In this document: positions 1 to 9,178 of the stretch, piece by piece
Position numbering within the stretch: position 1 is the first letter of the stretch
Layout of the letters: every line of letters begins with the position of its first letter
Origin: Clostridia bacterium
GTDB taxonomy: Bacteria > Bacillota > Clostridia > Oscillospirales > Acutalibacteraceae
Reading direction: 5' to 3'
Assembly: GCA_017543285.1 (NCBI GenBank)
Contig: JAFYGK010000009.1
Location: forward strand, 1 to 55,549
DNA: 55,549 bases
Notes under the pieces: model-generated
Database searches by the model: none
The model's input: the letters and a program-made list of their open reading frames with translations, nothing else
What the model was told of the DNA's origin: nothing
Program-made: the position numbers and the translations under genes

Positions 1-1103
1 ATTGTCTGATAGATGGGCTTTGCGCCTAAATTGTTGACATTGAGCGTACACCCCGCAGCGCTGGTCGCAACGCCGTTTTTGAGCATGACGCATACGCCGT
101 CGCGCAGCTCGGTAATGCCGTCGATGGTCGCCGTGTATGCCGTCGATGTTGATGTGCTGTCAACTGCGCCGAAAGGTATGCTGAGGGTCTTTTTCGCGGC
201 ACCGTTCTGCACATCGGCGCCTGCATATTTGGTGCTTGACGGCAGCGCGTCAACCTCAGAGGCTGCCGATATGACTATGTCGTTTATCTCGCTTTCGGTA
301 AAATAATCTGTTCCCTTTACCGGAGTTGTTCCGTTTGCTCCGTCCATCACGTCGAAAGACTCGGTGCCGGTCTTGTCTGTTACCGATACCCTGTGGCCTC
401 CTGTTATGGATGATACCGATACCGTCGGGCTGAATCCGTCACTGCCGTCTGCGCCAGTCGCTCCCGCCGCGCCGTTTTCACCGTCCATGATGTCCACAGT
501 CTGAGTACCGTTCGCATCTGTAATCATCAGGCGTGTGCCGCCTGTTATGGGAGTCGCTTCAACTGTAGGGCTGAATCCGTCGCTGCCGGCGATTCCTCCT
601 CCCTCTTCGATCAACTGCGCAACTATCTCCGCCGCCTCATTTGCGGCCTGGGCCGCCTGCTGCGCCGCTTCTCCGGCGGCATAGGTTTCAGATATCAGCG
701 CAACGCCTGTCTCGCCCGTGTATTCCGTGCCGTTAGTGTACGATACCGCGCTTAACGGAACCGAAACCGGGGATGATTTTTTGCACCCGTCAGCTTCAAT
801 GCTGAAGGTCATGCGCAAGGCTCCGGGAGGATCGAACAGGCCCTCGTTATTCGGTATGGTAATCTCCATGCCGTCGATGACCTCCCCGCTGAACTCACCG
901 TAGCTGTCTTCGGTTACGGAATTAATAAATCGGATGCAGATCGCCGCGCCTTCGGGCGGTTCATCCAGCAGTCTGATTCGCAGAACATTACAGTCGCCGC
1001 GCACAATCGGGGCCTCCTGCTTCACGATACCGAAAGCACAGTCTTTAACGGATATTTCGGCGTCGACATATCGCGCAATGGTGTGGTTTGCATGATTTGA
1101 CAT
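1..1103 (-). CDS. Phage tail-fibre / baseplate-like structural protein, 5' part (runs off the window)
   Basis: Open minus-strand frame from ATG at 1103 to the window edge (367 codons seen, no stop). A GGAGGG site lies 5 bases before the ATG. The first ~110 residues resemble the N-terminal domain of BppU-type baseplate proteins (inference). A short Ala/Glu-rich likely coiled coil follows (about 140-165, AAQQAAQAANEAAE). Next come two diverged tandem units of about 45 residues, each opening GSDGFSPTV and closing DxMDGxNG, with collagen-like Gly triplets. A segment beginning GTDYF.ESEIN and then GCTLNVNNLGAKPI is typical of Clostridium/Ruminococcus phage tail proteins. It would form part of the host-contacting tip of a siphophage tail. 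No other phage gene is visible, so the prophage, or a remnant, extends to the left. Confidence 0.75.
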   Translation of the reverse strand, partial: MSNHANHTIARYVDAEISVKDCAFGIVKQEAPIVRGDCNVLRIRLLDEPPEGAAICIRFINSVTEDSYGEFSGEVIDGMEITIPNNEGLFDPPGALRMTFSIEADGCKKSSPVSVPLSAVSYTNGTEYTGETGVALISETYAAGEAAQQAAQAANEAAEIVAQLIEEGGGIAGSDGFSPTVEATPITGGTRLMITDANGTQTVDIMDGENGAAGATGADGSDGFSPTVSVSSITGGHRVSVTDKTGTESFDVMDGANGTTPVKGTDYFTESEINDIVISAASEVDALPSSTKYAGADVQNGAAKKTLSIPFGAVDSTSTSTAYTATIDGITELRDGVCVMLKNGVATSAAGCTLNVNNLGAKPIYQT

Positions 1104-2051
1104 ATTGTCCCTCCAAAGTATTGTTATATGGGAATAGGCTGCCGGAACAGCGGCATGCCGGCATCCCAATGTGAATATATCAAAAATCAGGTTGTCTTTG
1201 GCTGTATTTCCTGTTTTTCAGCTGTACACAGGTGTACAAACGGTAAAACCCGGTTCCGGCAGACTTTAATGCCCTCTGAGGCGCTTTTTCCTGCCCTGAG
1301 CGCGGCGTTGAAATGCCGTGCAGCGGGAAAAAAGGGTTTAAAATCCGGAGCCAAAATGATATAATAATAGCCGACACCAGAATGTAACGGATAATTGCGG
1401 ATAAAATACCGTTTTTCGCCCGCAAATCAAAAAATACGGAACGAATGAAAACAGTCGTTCCGTCAGCGCTTGTAGAAAAGGGTATGGATACGGCGTTTGC
1501 GCAGACTGGTATCTGCGTCGGGATGCCAAGAATTGTATAATGCCCTCAGATGATTTTCGCGGCCTATCCGATCAAAGCGGCATTTCCGGTTACGGCGGAT
1601 TTTGATTGGACTTCGTTCGGATTCAGGCCGGGAATGTCCGGAAAGCAGGCGCCGGTTTCGGCTGCCGAGGGAACCTTTAAGGGCCTTTTGAAAGATGAGA
1701 TAGGTATTTTCTATTGACGGACAACCGAACCGGACAGAGTCAATAACAAGGCAAAAAATCAGAATGCAGCAATTACTCCCGGGAACGTGGAATCCGGCAG
1801 CTGCTCCCGATCTTGAAAAAGCACAACCGGATGCTATCCCGGACAGAACGCTTTTATTACGACCCGTTTTGAGGAACCGGAATATATTCGGTCTATCGGT
1901 CTGCGATTTTGCTGTCGGCGCAAATCGTTATGGATAATCATGGAGAAATGAGGACAGCCCATGCTGGAGACATCCGTGCCGATCCCTTGACGGCCGCCTT
2001 TTCTGACATCCCTGTCATTGAATAATCAATTTTCTCGCGGAGGAATGGCAA
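1104..2051. other. Gene-poor stretch with short unassigned frames
   Basis: About 950 bases between the phage-like gene and the phosphatase. I find no confident gene. Two adjacent short plus-strand frames, 1445-1540 (31 codons plus stop) and 1550-1717 (55 codons plus stop, starting MIFAAYPIKAAF), look protein-like in composition but have no good ribosome site and match no family I recognise. They may be remnants of one broken gene. No terminator or tRNA is visible. Confidence 0.3.
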
Positions 2052-4082
2052 ATGAAAAAGCTCAGAGAACACGCTGCTGTAAAAAGTATCGGCGGCATCA
2101 TTCTGCTGCTGGTACTCTTTTCGATCATCGTCAGTATGATCGGCTTCAGCAGCTTTACCGACGCCCTGATGAATCAATACTCCGACGGCGCCTTTCTGAC
2201 GGCGGAGACCGCGGCGGATTTTGTGGACGCCGACCGGATCGACGCCTATGTCCAGAGCGGCGGAAAATCGGAGGAGTACCTGGCAGCATGGAACCGGCTC
2301 GATCAGATATGCAATTCCTCGGGAGCCACATTTGTCTATGTCATTTTGCCTGACCGTACCGACTGGGCGCATATCACCTTCCTCTTTTCCACAATAGATC
2401 ATGACAGTCCCTATACCGTTTACGATTTCGGCTATGTTCGTGAAACAACCAACGATGAATACCGTCAGAAATACCGTGCGCTCTATGAGACAGGCTCAAT
2501 GCGGCAGTTGGTTATCCGCGACAAGAGATATATCGAAACCGACCCGCATATCACCGCCATGGTCCCGCTGAAGGACTCATACGGGCTGACAAGAGCCATC
2601 CTCTGCGTGCAAAGGCAAATGGATGTGATGGTGAAAGCGCGAACGACATACATACGCAGGATCGCTGCGGCGCTGATCGGACTTGTGCTTATCGTAATTG
2701 CCGGACAGAGCATGTTCCTTCATCGGTCACTGCTCAGACCGCTGAAGCTGATCTCGGAGGAAGCGACGCGCTTTGCCGGAGAAAACACGGTCGCAGAAAA
2801 GAAACTTAGGGATAAGATCCGCAGCAGGGATGAGGTGGGACAGTTGGCCTCCTCCATCGACAGAATGGAGGAGCAGGTCAGGGACTATATCGAAAACCTC
2901 AAACACATTACGGCTGAAAAAGAGCGTATCGGCACCGAACTGTCTCTGGCGGCGCGGATCCAGGAAGCTATGCTTCCCGGTATCTTTCCGCCGTTCCCGG
3001 AAAGGAGCGAATTCGACCTTTATGCAGCCATGGATCCGGCCAAGGGGATCGGAGGAGATTTTTACGATTTCTTCCTGATCGACGACGATCATCTTTGCCT
3101 GGTTATTGCGGATGTTTCCGGCAAAGGTATTCCCGCGGCGCTTTTCATGATGGCTTCCAAAATCATTCTGGCAAACAATGCAATGATGGGCAAATCGCCT
3201 GCGCAGATCCTGACCGATACCAACACTTCCATCTGTTCCAATAACAGGGAGGAAATGTTCGTTACGGTATGGCTGGGAATTCTGGAAATCTCTTCGGGAA
3301 AACTGACGGCCGCCAATGCCGGGCATGAATACCCGGCATTGAAATACGCAGACGGACATTTTGAGTTGTATCGTGACAAGCATGGCTTTGTCATCGGCGG
3401 AATGGACGGCGTAAAATATAAGGAATACGAAATTCTGCTGAAGCCGGGCACGAAACTCTTCCTCTACACGGACGGAGTACCGGAAGCAACAGATTCATCT
3501 GATGAAATGTTTGGGACCGATCGCATGGCGGCAGCTTTGAACGACGCAGCGGACGCCTCCCCAGAGCATATTATCAAGAATGTGCGCCGGTCTGTCGACA
3601 TGTTTGTGCGTGACGCGGAGCAGTTTGACGACATGACCATGCTCTGTCTGGAGTACAAAGGCAAAGCAGCAGATCAAAGCGAAATGGATATTGAGGCAAA
3701 AGTGCAGAATCTGCCGCGTGTGCAGGATTTTGTCGATAAGCATCTTCAATCCGCCGGCTGCCCGGAAAAGACACGTATGCAAATCGGGGTATCTGTCGAG
3801 GAGATATTTGTCAACATCGCAAATTACGCTTACGCTCCGGAAACCGGTCGTGCAACAGTGAGGGTTGAAACCTCCGACGATCCGGCAAAGGTATCCGTCA
3901 CCTTTATTGATTGGGGCGTTCCATATGATCCGCTGGAAAAAAAGGATCCGGATGTGACGCTTACCGCCGAGGAGCGTGACGTCGGCGGACTCGGAATATT
4001 TCTGACCAAAAAAATCATGGATGATTTATCCTATGAATACAGAGAGGGAAAGAACATCCTGACGATGAGAAAAGGATGGTGA
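2052..4082 (+). CDS. Membrane SpoIIE-type PP2C phosphatase with HAMP and C-terminal HATPase (RsbW-like) domain
   Basis: 676 aa; GGAGG lies 8 bases before the ATG. A transmembrane helix at about 14-35 is followed by an extracytoplasmic sensor region to about 200, a second helix (about 205-226), HAMP (about 227-285), a short coiled coil, and a SpoIIE/PP2C phosphatase domain (about 300-540). The metal-binding motifs GGDFYDFF, IADVSGKG and FDDMTML are present. The C-terminal ~125 residues are a GHKL ATPase with N box (VSVEEIFVNIANYAY) and G box (GGLGIFLTKK). Family knowledge: such proteins act in partner switching, dephosphorylating a STAS anti-anti-sigma factor, while RsbW-like domains phosphorylate it. 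Having both in one chain suggests a self-contained switch driven by an external signal. No STAS protein or sigma factor is next to it. A 34-codon frame of unknown meaning follows at 4086-4190. Confidence 0.9.
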   Translation: MKKLREHAAVKSIGGIILLLVLFSIIVSMIGFSSFTDALMNQYSDGAFLTAETAADFVDADRIDAYVQSGGKSEEYLAAWNRLDQICNSSGATFVYVILPDRTDWAHITFLFSTIDHDSPYTVYDFGYVRETTNDEYRQKYRALYETGSMRQLVIRDKRYIETDPHITAMVPLKDSYGLTRAILCVQRQMDVMVKARTTYIRRIAAALIGLVLIVIAGQSMFLHRSLLRPLKLISEEATRFAGENTVAEKKLRDKIRSRDEVGQLASSIDRMEEQVRDYIENLKHITAEKERIGTELSLAARIQEAMLPGIFPPFPERSEFDLYAAMDPAKGIGGDFYDFFLIDDDHLCLVIADVSGKGIPAALFMMASKIILANNAMMGKSPAQILTDTNTSICSNNREEMFVTVWLGILEISSGKLTAANAGHEYPALKYADGHFELYRDKHGFVIGGMDGVKYKEYEILLKPGTKLFLYTDGVPEATDSSDEMFGTDRMAAALNDAADASPEHIIKNVRRSVDMFVRDAEQFDDMTMLCLEYKGKAADQSEMDIEAKVQNLPRVQDFVDKHLQSAGCPEKTRMQIGVSVEEIFVNIANYAYAPETGRATVRVETSDDPAKVSVTFIDWGVPYDPLEKKDPDVTLTAEERDVGGLGIFLTKKIMDDLSYEYREGKNILTMRKGW

Positions 4083-4250
4083 GAATGGCTCCGGGCATGG
4101 TCGGGGAGAAACAACCGCCGCGCATTGCAAAGCTGTCGGAAGCTCAGACGGAAACCCCCGCAAAAAGCAGCGGCGTCAAACGCGGCTAAGGTGCGCAGCC
4201 TCAGCCGCGCGCCCTTCGATTCCGGTCCTTCAAATTACTTTCCTTGAACT

Positions 4251-4271
4251 ATTATGAATCGTATTCATAAT
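4251..4271. repeat. Perfect AT-rich inverted repeat
   Basis: ATTATGAAT and ATTCATAAT are separated by CGT, followed on the plus strand by TTTTCG. It could be a weak terminator for the phosphatase gene or a protein-binding site. Nothing decides between these. Confidence 0.4.
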
Positions 4272-4321
4272 TTTCGCTTGTCTTAAATACGTTTTTGGCT
4301 CCATTTAACGTCCCCGAACGC

Positions 4322-4355
4322 AAAAATCCCTGACATGATTCTGTCAGGGATTTTT
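4322..4355. terminator. Bidirectional intrinsic terminator
   Basis: The symmetric hairpin AAAAATCCCTGACA/TGTCAGGGATTTTT with loop TGATTC carries A/T runs on both sides. It works for the minus-strand HAD gene, whose TGA (4344-4346) lies inside the 3' arm, and could also stop reading from the phosphatase gene. Confidence 0.85.
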
Positions 4356-5009
4356 AATCTGTGCTTCTATGATTTCAAGCAGCTCCTGCGGGTTGTCAGC
4401 TATCTTTTTCGCGCCAAACCCTATCAGCTGTTCCTTTGTCTTGAAGCCCCAGCTTACGCTTACACATTCAAGACCTGCGTTTGCCGCCGTTTCGATATCC
4501 ACATCCGAGTCGCCGATATATATGCTTTGTCCCGCTTCAACATTCAGCGTGCGCATTACCTCAAGCACGCTGTCGGGGCACGGCTTTCGCCTCACACCCT
4601 CCCGCTCCCCTATTGCGGCGTCTATTAGCCTGCCGAAATACTTTTCGCAAAGTTCTCTGACCGCATTGTCGAATTTGTTGGAGACAACAGCCGTTTTTAT
4701 CCCGCCGGTCTTAAGCTCTCTGAGCATTTCGGTTATTCCGTCATAGGGATTTGTTTTGTTTTCGCAGTTTTCGGCGTAGTGTTTCTTGAAAACATCAAGA
4801 ATATCCAGCGCCGTCTGTTCGTCGGTGTTCTCAGGAACAGCTCTTTTAATCAGCAAATACACGCCGTTCCCGACAAATCGCCTGACCTCGCTGACGCTCC
4901 TTTTAGGCATATTATATTTTTCGAGGGCAAAATTCACTGAATCGGCAAGATCGTCGAGCGTGTTGAGCAGCGTGCCGTCAAGATCGAATATTGCAGCTCT
5001 TATTTTCAT
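4344..5009 (-). CDS. HAD-superfamily phosphatase, phosphoglycolate phosphatase-like
   Basis: 221 aa. All four HAD motifs are visible: nucleophile motif FDLDGTLLNT at the N-terminus, Thr/Ser motif VVSNK, Lys motif region RRKPCPDSV, and the acidic motif IGDSDVDIETAANAG. The cap is a small helical one (type C1), as in Gph/PpaX phosphatases. Likely substrates are phosphoglycolate or other small phosphomonoesters; specificity cannot be read from sequence. It lies 24 bases downstream of the metallophosphoesterase gene on the same strand and is probably cotranscribed with it. Confidence 0.85.
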   Translation of the reverse strand: MKIRAAIFDLDGTLLNTLDDLADSVNFALEKYNMPKRSVSEVRRFVGNGVYLLIKRAVPENTDEQTALDILDVFKKHYAENCENKTNPYDGITEMLRELKTGGIKTAVVSNKFDNAVRELCEKYFGRLIDAAIGEREGVRRKPCPDSVLEVMRTLNVEAGQSIYIGDSDVDIETAANAGLECVSVSWGFKTKEQLIGFGAKKIADNPQELLEIIEAQIKNP

Positions 5010-5033
5010 AGTTTTATCACTTCCGTTTAAAAT

Positions 5034-5864
5034 CTATCGGGGCAGCACTTTTATCACCGCCACCTCCGGACGGTTAAAGAGTCTGACCGGCGCCGGGAAG
5101 TTTCCCAGTCCGGATGTAACAAACATATAGCGTCCGCCTGTTTCATAAAGCCCCTTGTCATATACCTCTCTGTCGCTTGTCAATTCGGGCAGCCACCGGC
5201 CTTCATAATAGAGCGGACCGCAAAAGGGTATCTGCATTACGCCGCCGTGAGTGTCGCCGCACAGAACAAGATCGGCTCCCCACGGCATATACAAATCGAA
5301 ATGCGGTATGTGCGCCAGAAGAATTGTATAGCTGTCGGAATCAACCTCGCCGAATTTGCTTTCCAGATTAAAATTCGGCGGAAAGTAAACATCGTCTATG
5401 CCGTAGATCGTGATGTTGTTTCCGGCTATTGTCAGTTTCTCGCTCCTGTCGGGCATAACATTTATGCCCCGGTCGGTCAGCATTTCCTCAAAACCCTCGC
5501 CGTAATCGTGCTCACCGGGCACAAAGTAAACCGGAGCGGCGAAGCTCTCCATCAGATCGGCTGCGCGGTATTTCGCGTCTTCGGTCTTGTCGGTGCTCGA
5601 ATACATATCGCCAAGCACAAATATCAGGTCCGGATCGAGGGAATCAATCTTATTGATCAGCGCGCTGTTGTCCTTTCCGAAAACCGAGCCGTGCAGGTCG
5701 CTGATTACGGCGAAGGTCAGCTTGTCGGTCAGTTTTTTGCTCTTTATCTCCGCCTCTTCCACCTTAAAGGTGTAGTTTTCGAAAAACCAGAAGCCCGCTG
5801 TTATCAGGACAACAATGATAAGCTTTAAAAATCCGCGGTGCTTTCTGCGTTTAGCCTTGTTCAT
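5034..5864 (-). CDS. Membrane-anchored calcineurin-like metallophosphoesterase
   Basis: 276 aa. One N-terminal helix (about 12-29) anchors it with the catalytic domain outside. Metal-site motifs run in the expected order: ISDLHGSVFG, LGDMYSS, PGEHDYG, LAHIPHFD and GDTHGG. This is the YaeI/YkuE type. The third motif has Glu where the family usually has the metal-ligand Asn (GNHD), which is unusual. Known relatives act on phosphodiesters such as UDP-diacylglucosamine or envelope lipids; the substrate here is unknown. AAAGG precedes the ATG. Confidence 0.85.
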   Translation of the reverse strand: MNKAKRRKHRGFLKLIIVVLITAGFWFFENYTFKVEEAEIKSKKLTDKLTFAVISDLHGSVFGKDNSALINKIDSLDPDLIFVLGDMYSSTDKTEDAKYRAADLMESFAAPVYFVPGEHDYGEGFEEMLTDRGINVMPDRSEKLTIAGNNITIYGIDDVYFPPNFNLESKFGEVDSDSYTILLAHIPHFDLYMPWGADLVLCGDTHGGVMQIPFCGPLYYEGRWLPELTSDREVYDKGLYETGGRYMFVTSGLGNFPAPVRLFNRPEVAVIKVLPR

Positions 5865-5982
5865 TTCACATACCTTTCAACTGCAATACTTGTAACAGTA
5901 TAATTATAAGGCCTCAGATCAATTATTTCCATTGCGTAAATGTGAATAAACAATAAGAATTAGCTCATATTTTCCCTTTATC

Positions 5983-6011
5983 TTGAAAAAAAACAGCATA
6001 TATACTATAAT
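5983..6011 (+). promoter_or_regulatory. Predicted sigma-A promoter of ychF
   Basis: TTGAAA, 17-base spacer, TATAAT, about 90 bases before the ychF start. Confidence 0.7.
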
Positions 6012-6098
6012 AGTTTCAGATATTTTCAACCACTTATTTCGCAACTGTTTATTAATCATATATGCCGCGGCAAGGCAGCAGAAAGGAAAACAAATTAA

Positions 6099-7196
6099 AT
6101 GAAAATCGGTATTGTCGGTCTTCCGAATGTAGGCAAGAGCACACTTTTCAACGCAATAACCAACGCGGGCGCCCTGTCGGCAAATTTCCCGTTTGCTACC
6201 ATAGAGCCCAATATCGGCGTTGTCGCCGTTCCGGACGAGCGCCTCGACGCGCTGCGCGATATGTACAACCCCGTGAAATACACCCCCGCGACGATAGAGT
6301 TCCTTGACATCGCCGGACTTGTCAAGGGCGCGTCCAAAGGAGAGGGTCTCGGCAACAAGTTTCTCTCCAACATCCGCGAGGTGGACGCGATAGTCCACGT
6401 TGTGCGCTGCTTCGAGAACGACAACATTATCCATGTCGACGGTTCCATAGATCCTCTGCGCGATATTGAAACGATAGACCTTGAGCTGATAATCTCCGAC
6501 GTTGATCTCCTCGTGCGCCGCATAGACAAGACGGCAAAGGCCATGAAGGGCGACAAGAGCTACGCGACCGAATATGAGATGCTGAAAAGGCTGAAGACTC
6601 ACATGGAGGGCGGCAAGAGCGCACGCTCCTTTGAGTGCCAAAGCCAGACCGAGCAGGAGATTCTGGACGCGATACCCCTTCTGACCTCCAAGCCGATAAT
6701 CTACGCCGCCAACATGAGCGAGGAAGATTTCGCTGCAGGAATCGACGAAAACGAAAACTATATGAAGGTAAAAGAACTTGCCGACGCTGAGGGCGCTGAG
6801 GTTCTGCCCATATGTGCCGAGCTTGAGTCGCAGCTTAACGAAATGGACGAGGACGAGCGCATGATGTTCCTCAGTGAGCTGGGTCTCACTTCGAGCGGTC
6901 TTGACAGGCTCATCAAAAAGTGCTATAAGCTGCTTGGGCTTATTTCCTTCCTCACCGCCGGTCAGCCGGAGGTTCGCGCGTGGACTATTAAAAAAGGCAC
7001 AAAAGCTCCGCAGGCCGCCGGAAAGATCCACTCCGATTTTGAGCGCGGCTTCATCCGCGCCGAAGTCATCCCCTTCGACGAACTTATGGAATGCGGCTCC
7101 ATGGCAAATGCCAAAGAAAAGGGCCTTGTGCGCAGCGAGGGCAAGGACTATGTCATGCGCGACGGCGATATCGTGCTGTTCAGGTTTAATGTTTAA
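6099..7196 (+). CDS. ychF: Redox-regulated ATPase YchF (Obg-like ATPase, OLA1 homologue)
   Basis: 365 aa, the usual family length. G1 motif [12 protein letters not shown] at the N-terminus, G3 region [19 protein letters not shown], and NMSE in place of the GTPase NKxD motif, which is the YchF hallmark giving preference for ATP. The C-terminal TGS domain ends [17 protein letters not shown] and DIVLFRFNV. It is a cytoplasmic ribosome-associated P-loop ATPase linked to stress and redox responses. A GAAAGGA site precedes the ATG, and it is read from its own promoter. Confidence 0.97.
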   Translation: MKIGIVGLPNVGKSTLFNAITNAGALSANFPFATIEPNIGVVAVPDERLDALRDMYNPVKYTPATIEFLDIAGLVKGASKGEGLGNKFLSNIREVDAIVHVVRCFENDNIIHVDGSIDPLRDIETIDLELIISDVDLLVRRIDKTAKAMKGDKSYATEYEMLKRLKTHMEGGKSARSFECQSQTEQEILDAIPLLTSKPIIYAANMSEEDFAAGIDENENYMKVKELADAEGAEVLPICAELESQLNEMDEDERMMFLSELGLTSSGLDRLIKKCYKLLGLISFLTAGQPEVRAWTIKKGTKAPQAAGKIHSDFERGFIRAEVIPFDELMECGSMANAKEKGLVRSEGKDYVMRDGDIVLFRFNV

Positions 7197-7216
7197 TTGG
7201 AGCTTATATAGTCATT

Positions 7217-7492
7217 ATGGAAATATTGCAGGAACTGTTCGGTGAAGGTTTTGTGTGGCTGTGTTCAGTGCTGACACCGCAAAAGAATCTGTCCCGCAGG
7301 GTTCAGAAAGTCTTGAAAATCATCTTTGAACTGTTTGCGGCGGCGCTGTATATTTTATGTCTCATCGGCATTGAGATAGTCGCTGTACACAATAAGACTT
7401 TCGGGCTGTGGTTTATTCTTCCGGCAGCCATTTACTCGATAATCGCTTTTGTTATAAGAATTAAGAGGTTGGCATATAAACGTAAGTATTAA
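7217..7492 (+). CDS. Small membrane protein of unknown function
   Basis: 91 aa. Two hydrophobic helices, about 35-55 (FELFAAALYILCLIGIEIVA) and 64-81, are flanked by basic ends (the C-terminus is KRLAYKRKY). I recognise no family. It starts 20 bases after ychF and is followed directly by a terminator, so it is likely cotranscribed with ychF. The nearest GGAG is about 14 bases before the ATG, so initiation is weak or the start is uncertain. Confidence 0.55.
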   Translation: MEILQELFGEGFVWLCSVLTPQKNLSRRVQKVLKIIFELFAAALYILCLIGIEIVAVHNKTFGLWFILPAAIYSIIAFVIRIKRLAYKRKY

Positions 7493-7510
7493 CACTCTCC
7501 CGTAAAAAAC

Positions 7511-7536
7511 AAAAGGCTGTCTTGTGACAGCCTTTT
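7511..7536 (+). terminator. Intrinsic terminator
   Basis: AAAAGGCTGTC/GACAGCCTTTT with a TTGT loop, just after the small membrane protein gene. It is symmetric, so it also serves the converging minus-strand symporter gene. Confidence 0.85.
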
Positions 7537-7566
7537 ATGTTATATTCAGACGTTTTTTTGCTTCTC

Positions 7567-9021
7567 TTACTTTACCTTTTTGCCCTTGAGTTTGCTTTCC
7601 TTAACGCCCCTGAAATACTCTCTCGACAGCTTGACGACAACCGGACTGAGTATCAGCACGGCTATAAGGTTGGGCAGGGCCATAAGACCGTTGAGGGTAT
7701 CGGCGATATTCCAGACGATCTCCAGCTTGGAAGCCGCGCCGATGATGATGACGATACAGAATATGATGTAATAGGGCTTGAGCACCTTGTCGCCGTGCTT
7801 GCCGAACAGATACTCGAAGCAGCGGCTTCCGTAGAGCGCCCATGTGAGCATTGTGGAGAAGGCAAACAGGGTAAGACATACGGCGACGATAACGCCGGGA
7901 GCCTGCTGACCGAATACCGAATGGAATCCGTTAATCGTGAGATTTGCGCCGATATCTTTGCCGTATTCTATTTTGTCAACGCCTACGCCGAGCAGAACGA
8001 CCATGGCAGTCATTGTGCAGACGACGATTGTGTCCATGAAAACTTCAAATACGCCGTAGATGCCCTGATTTACGGGATGGTTGACGTCGCCGGCCGCATG
8101 AGCTATGGGAGCAGAACCGAGGCCGGCCTCGTTGGAGAATATTCCGCGTCCGACGCCCTTTGTAATAGCTGTCCTGATTCCTACGCCGGCAAGACCGCCT
8201 GCGACGGAAGCGGGATTGAAAGCGCCCTTGAAGATGGCTGCGAAAGCCGTGGGGATAGCGTCGATCCTGAAAATGATAAGAATGAGAGAGGCGATAACGT
8301 AAATGACCGCCATGAAGGGAACGACCAGCGAACAGAAGTCACCGATTCTTGTGATGCCGCCGACGAGAACGATGAAGGCGATAATCGCTGCAATAGCGCC
8401 GACAACGTAGGCAATGATCATCTTGGTCTGATCGGTCGTTTCAACAAAGCCGTTGATCGCGGTGTTGATGGTGCCTGCTATAGTGTTGATCTGAGTCAGG
8501 TTGCCGATGCCGAAGGAGGCAAGGCCGCCGAACAGAGCAAAGATAACGGCAAGCCATTTCCAGCCCTTGCCCATACCGTTCTGTATGTAATACATCGGTC
8601 CGCCGACCCAGTCGCCTTTTTTGTTGCGCTGGCGGTATTTAACGGCGAGGGTTACCTCTGAAAACTTTGTGGCCATACCGACGAGAGCCGAGATCCACAT
8701 CCAGAAAACAGCGCCGGGACCGCCGATTGCGATAGCGCCAGAAACGCCGGCTATGTTGCCCGTGCCGATAGAAGCGGCAAGCGCAGTGCACATTGCCTTA
8801 AAGGGAGAGACCGCGCCGGATTTGCTCTCTGTTTTCTTGAAAGACTTGCCGGCGGTATTCTTCATGATGTGTCCGAATTTGGAAAACTGGATAAATCCGA
8901 GTCGGACGCTCATAAACAGGCCTACGCCAATAATGAGAATCATCGCGGGAATGCCCCAGACAATATCGTTAACGGTACGCTCAATGCCGCCGGGACCGAA
9001 TAATAATTCATAAAAACTCAT
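7567..9021 (-). CDS. Sodium:alanine/glycine symporter, AGCS family
   Basis: 484 aa, multispanning (about 11 helices). Signature segments are GTGNIAGVSGAIAIGGPGA, GGPMYYIQNGMG and SNEAGLGSAPIAHAAG, the last being the classic AGCS motif. It imports alanine, glycine or a related amino acid with Na+. It has its own promoter (9070-9098). A second, diverged AGCS gene lies at 19965-21383. Substrate choice cannot be read from sequence. Confidence 0.95.
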   Translation of the reverse strand: MSFYELLFGPGGIERTVNDIVWGIPAMILIIGVGLFMSVRLGFIQFSKFGHIMKNTAGKSFKKTESKSGAVSPFKAMCTALAASIGTGNIAGVSGAIAIGGPGAVFWMWISALVGMATKFSEVTLAVKYRQRNKKGDWVGGPMYYIQNGMGKGWKWLAVIFALFGGLASFGIGNLTQINTIAGTINTAINGFVETTDQTKMIIAYVVGAIAAIIAFIVLVGGITRIGDFCSLVVPFMAVIYVIASLILIIFRIDAIPTAFAAIFKGAFNPASVAGGLAGVGIRTAITKGVGRGIFSNEAGLGSAPIAHAAGDVNHPVNQGIYGVFEVFMDTIVVCTMTAMVVLLGVGVDKIEYGKDIGANLTINGFHSVFGQQAPGVIVAVCLTLFAFSTMLTWALYGSRCFEYLFGKHGDKVLKPYYIIFCIVIIIGAASKLEIVWNIADTLNGLMALPNLIAVLILSPVVVKLSREYFRGVKESKLKGKKVK

Positions 9022-9069
9022 AATTGATTTACCTTCCCTTCAACATAATGCATATACGCATTTTCGATA

Positions 9070-9098
9070 ATTATACTTTATATTTACACATAATTCAA
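9070..9098 (-). promoter_or_regulatory. Predicted sigma-A promoter of the AGCS symporter gene
   Basis: On the minus strand: TTGAAT, 17-base spacer, TATAAT, about 50 bases before the start codon. Confidence 0.65.
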
Positions 9099-9178
9099 GT
9101 ATATTTAACAAATATTGTGAGAAATGTGCAAAAATAGGGCTAAACTATGTCATTATCGCCAAGTAACAGCAACTCAGA

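Noticed and set aside
5919..7031. Long open frame antisense to ychF (about 370 codons, minus strand)
   Set aside because: It mirrors the strong codon pattern of ychF, has no ribosome site and resembles no family. The same holds for other long antisense frames, for example 7537-8661 (+), 33503-34783 (-) and 35740-36789 (-).
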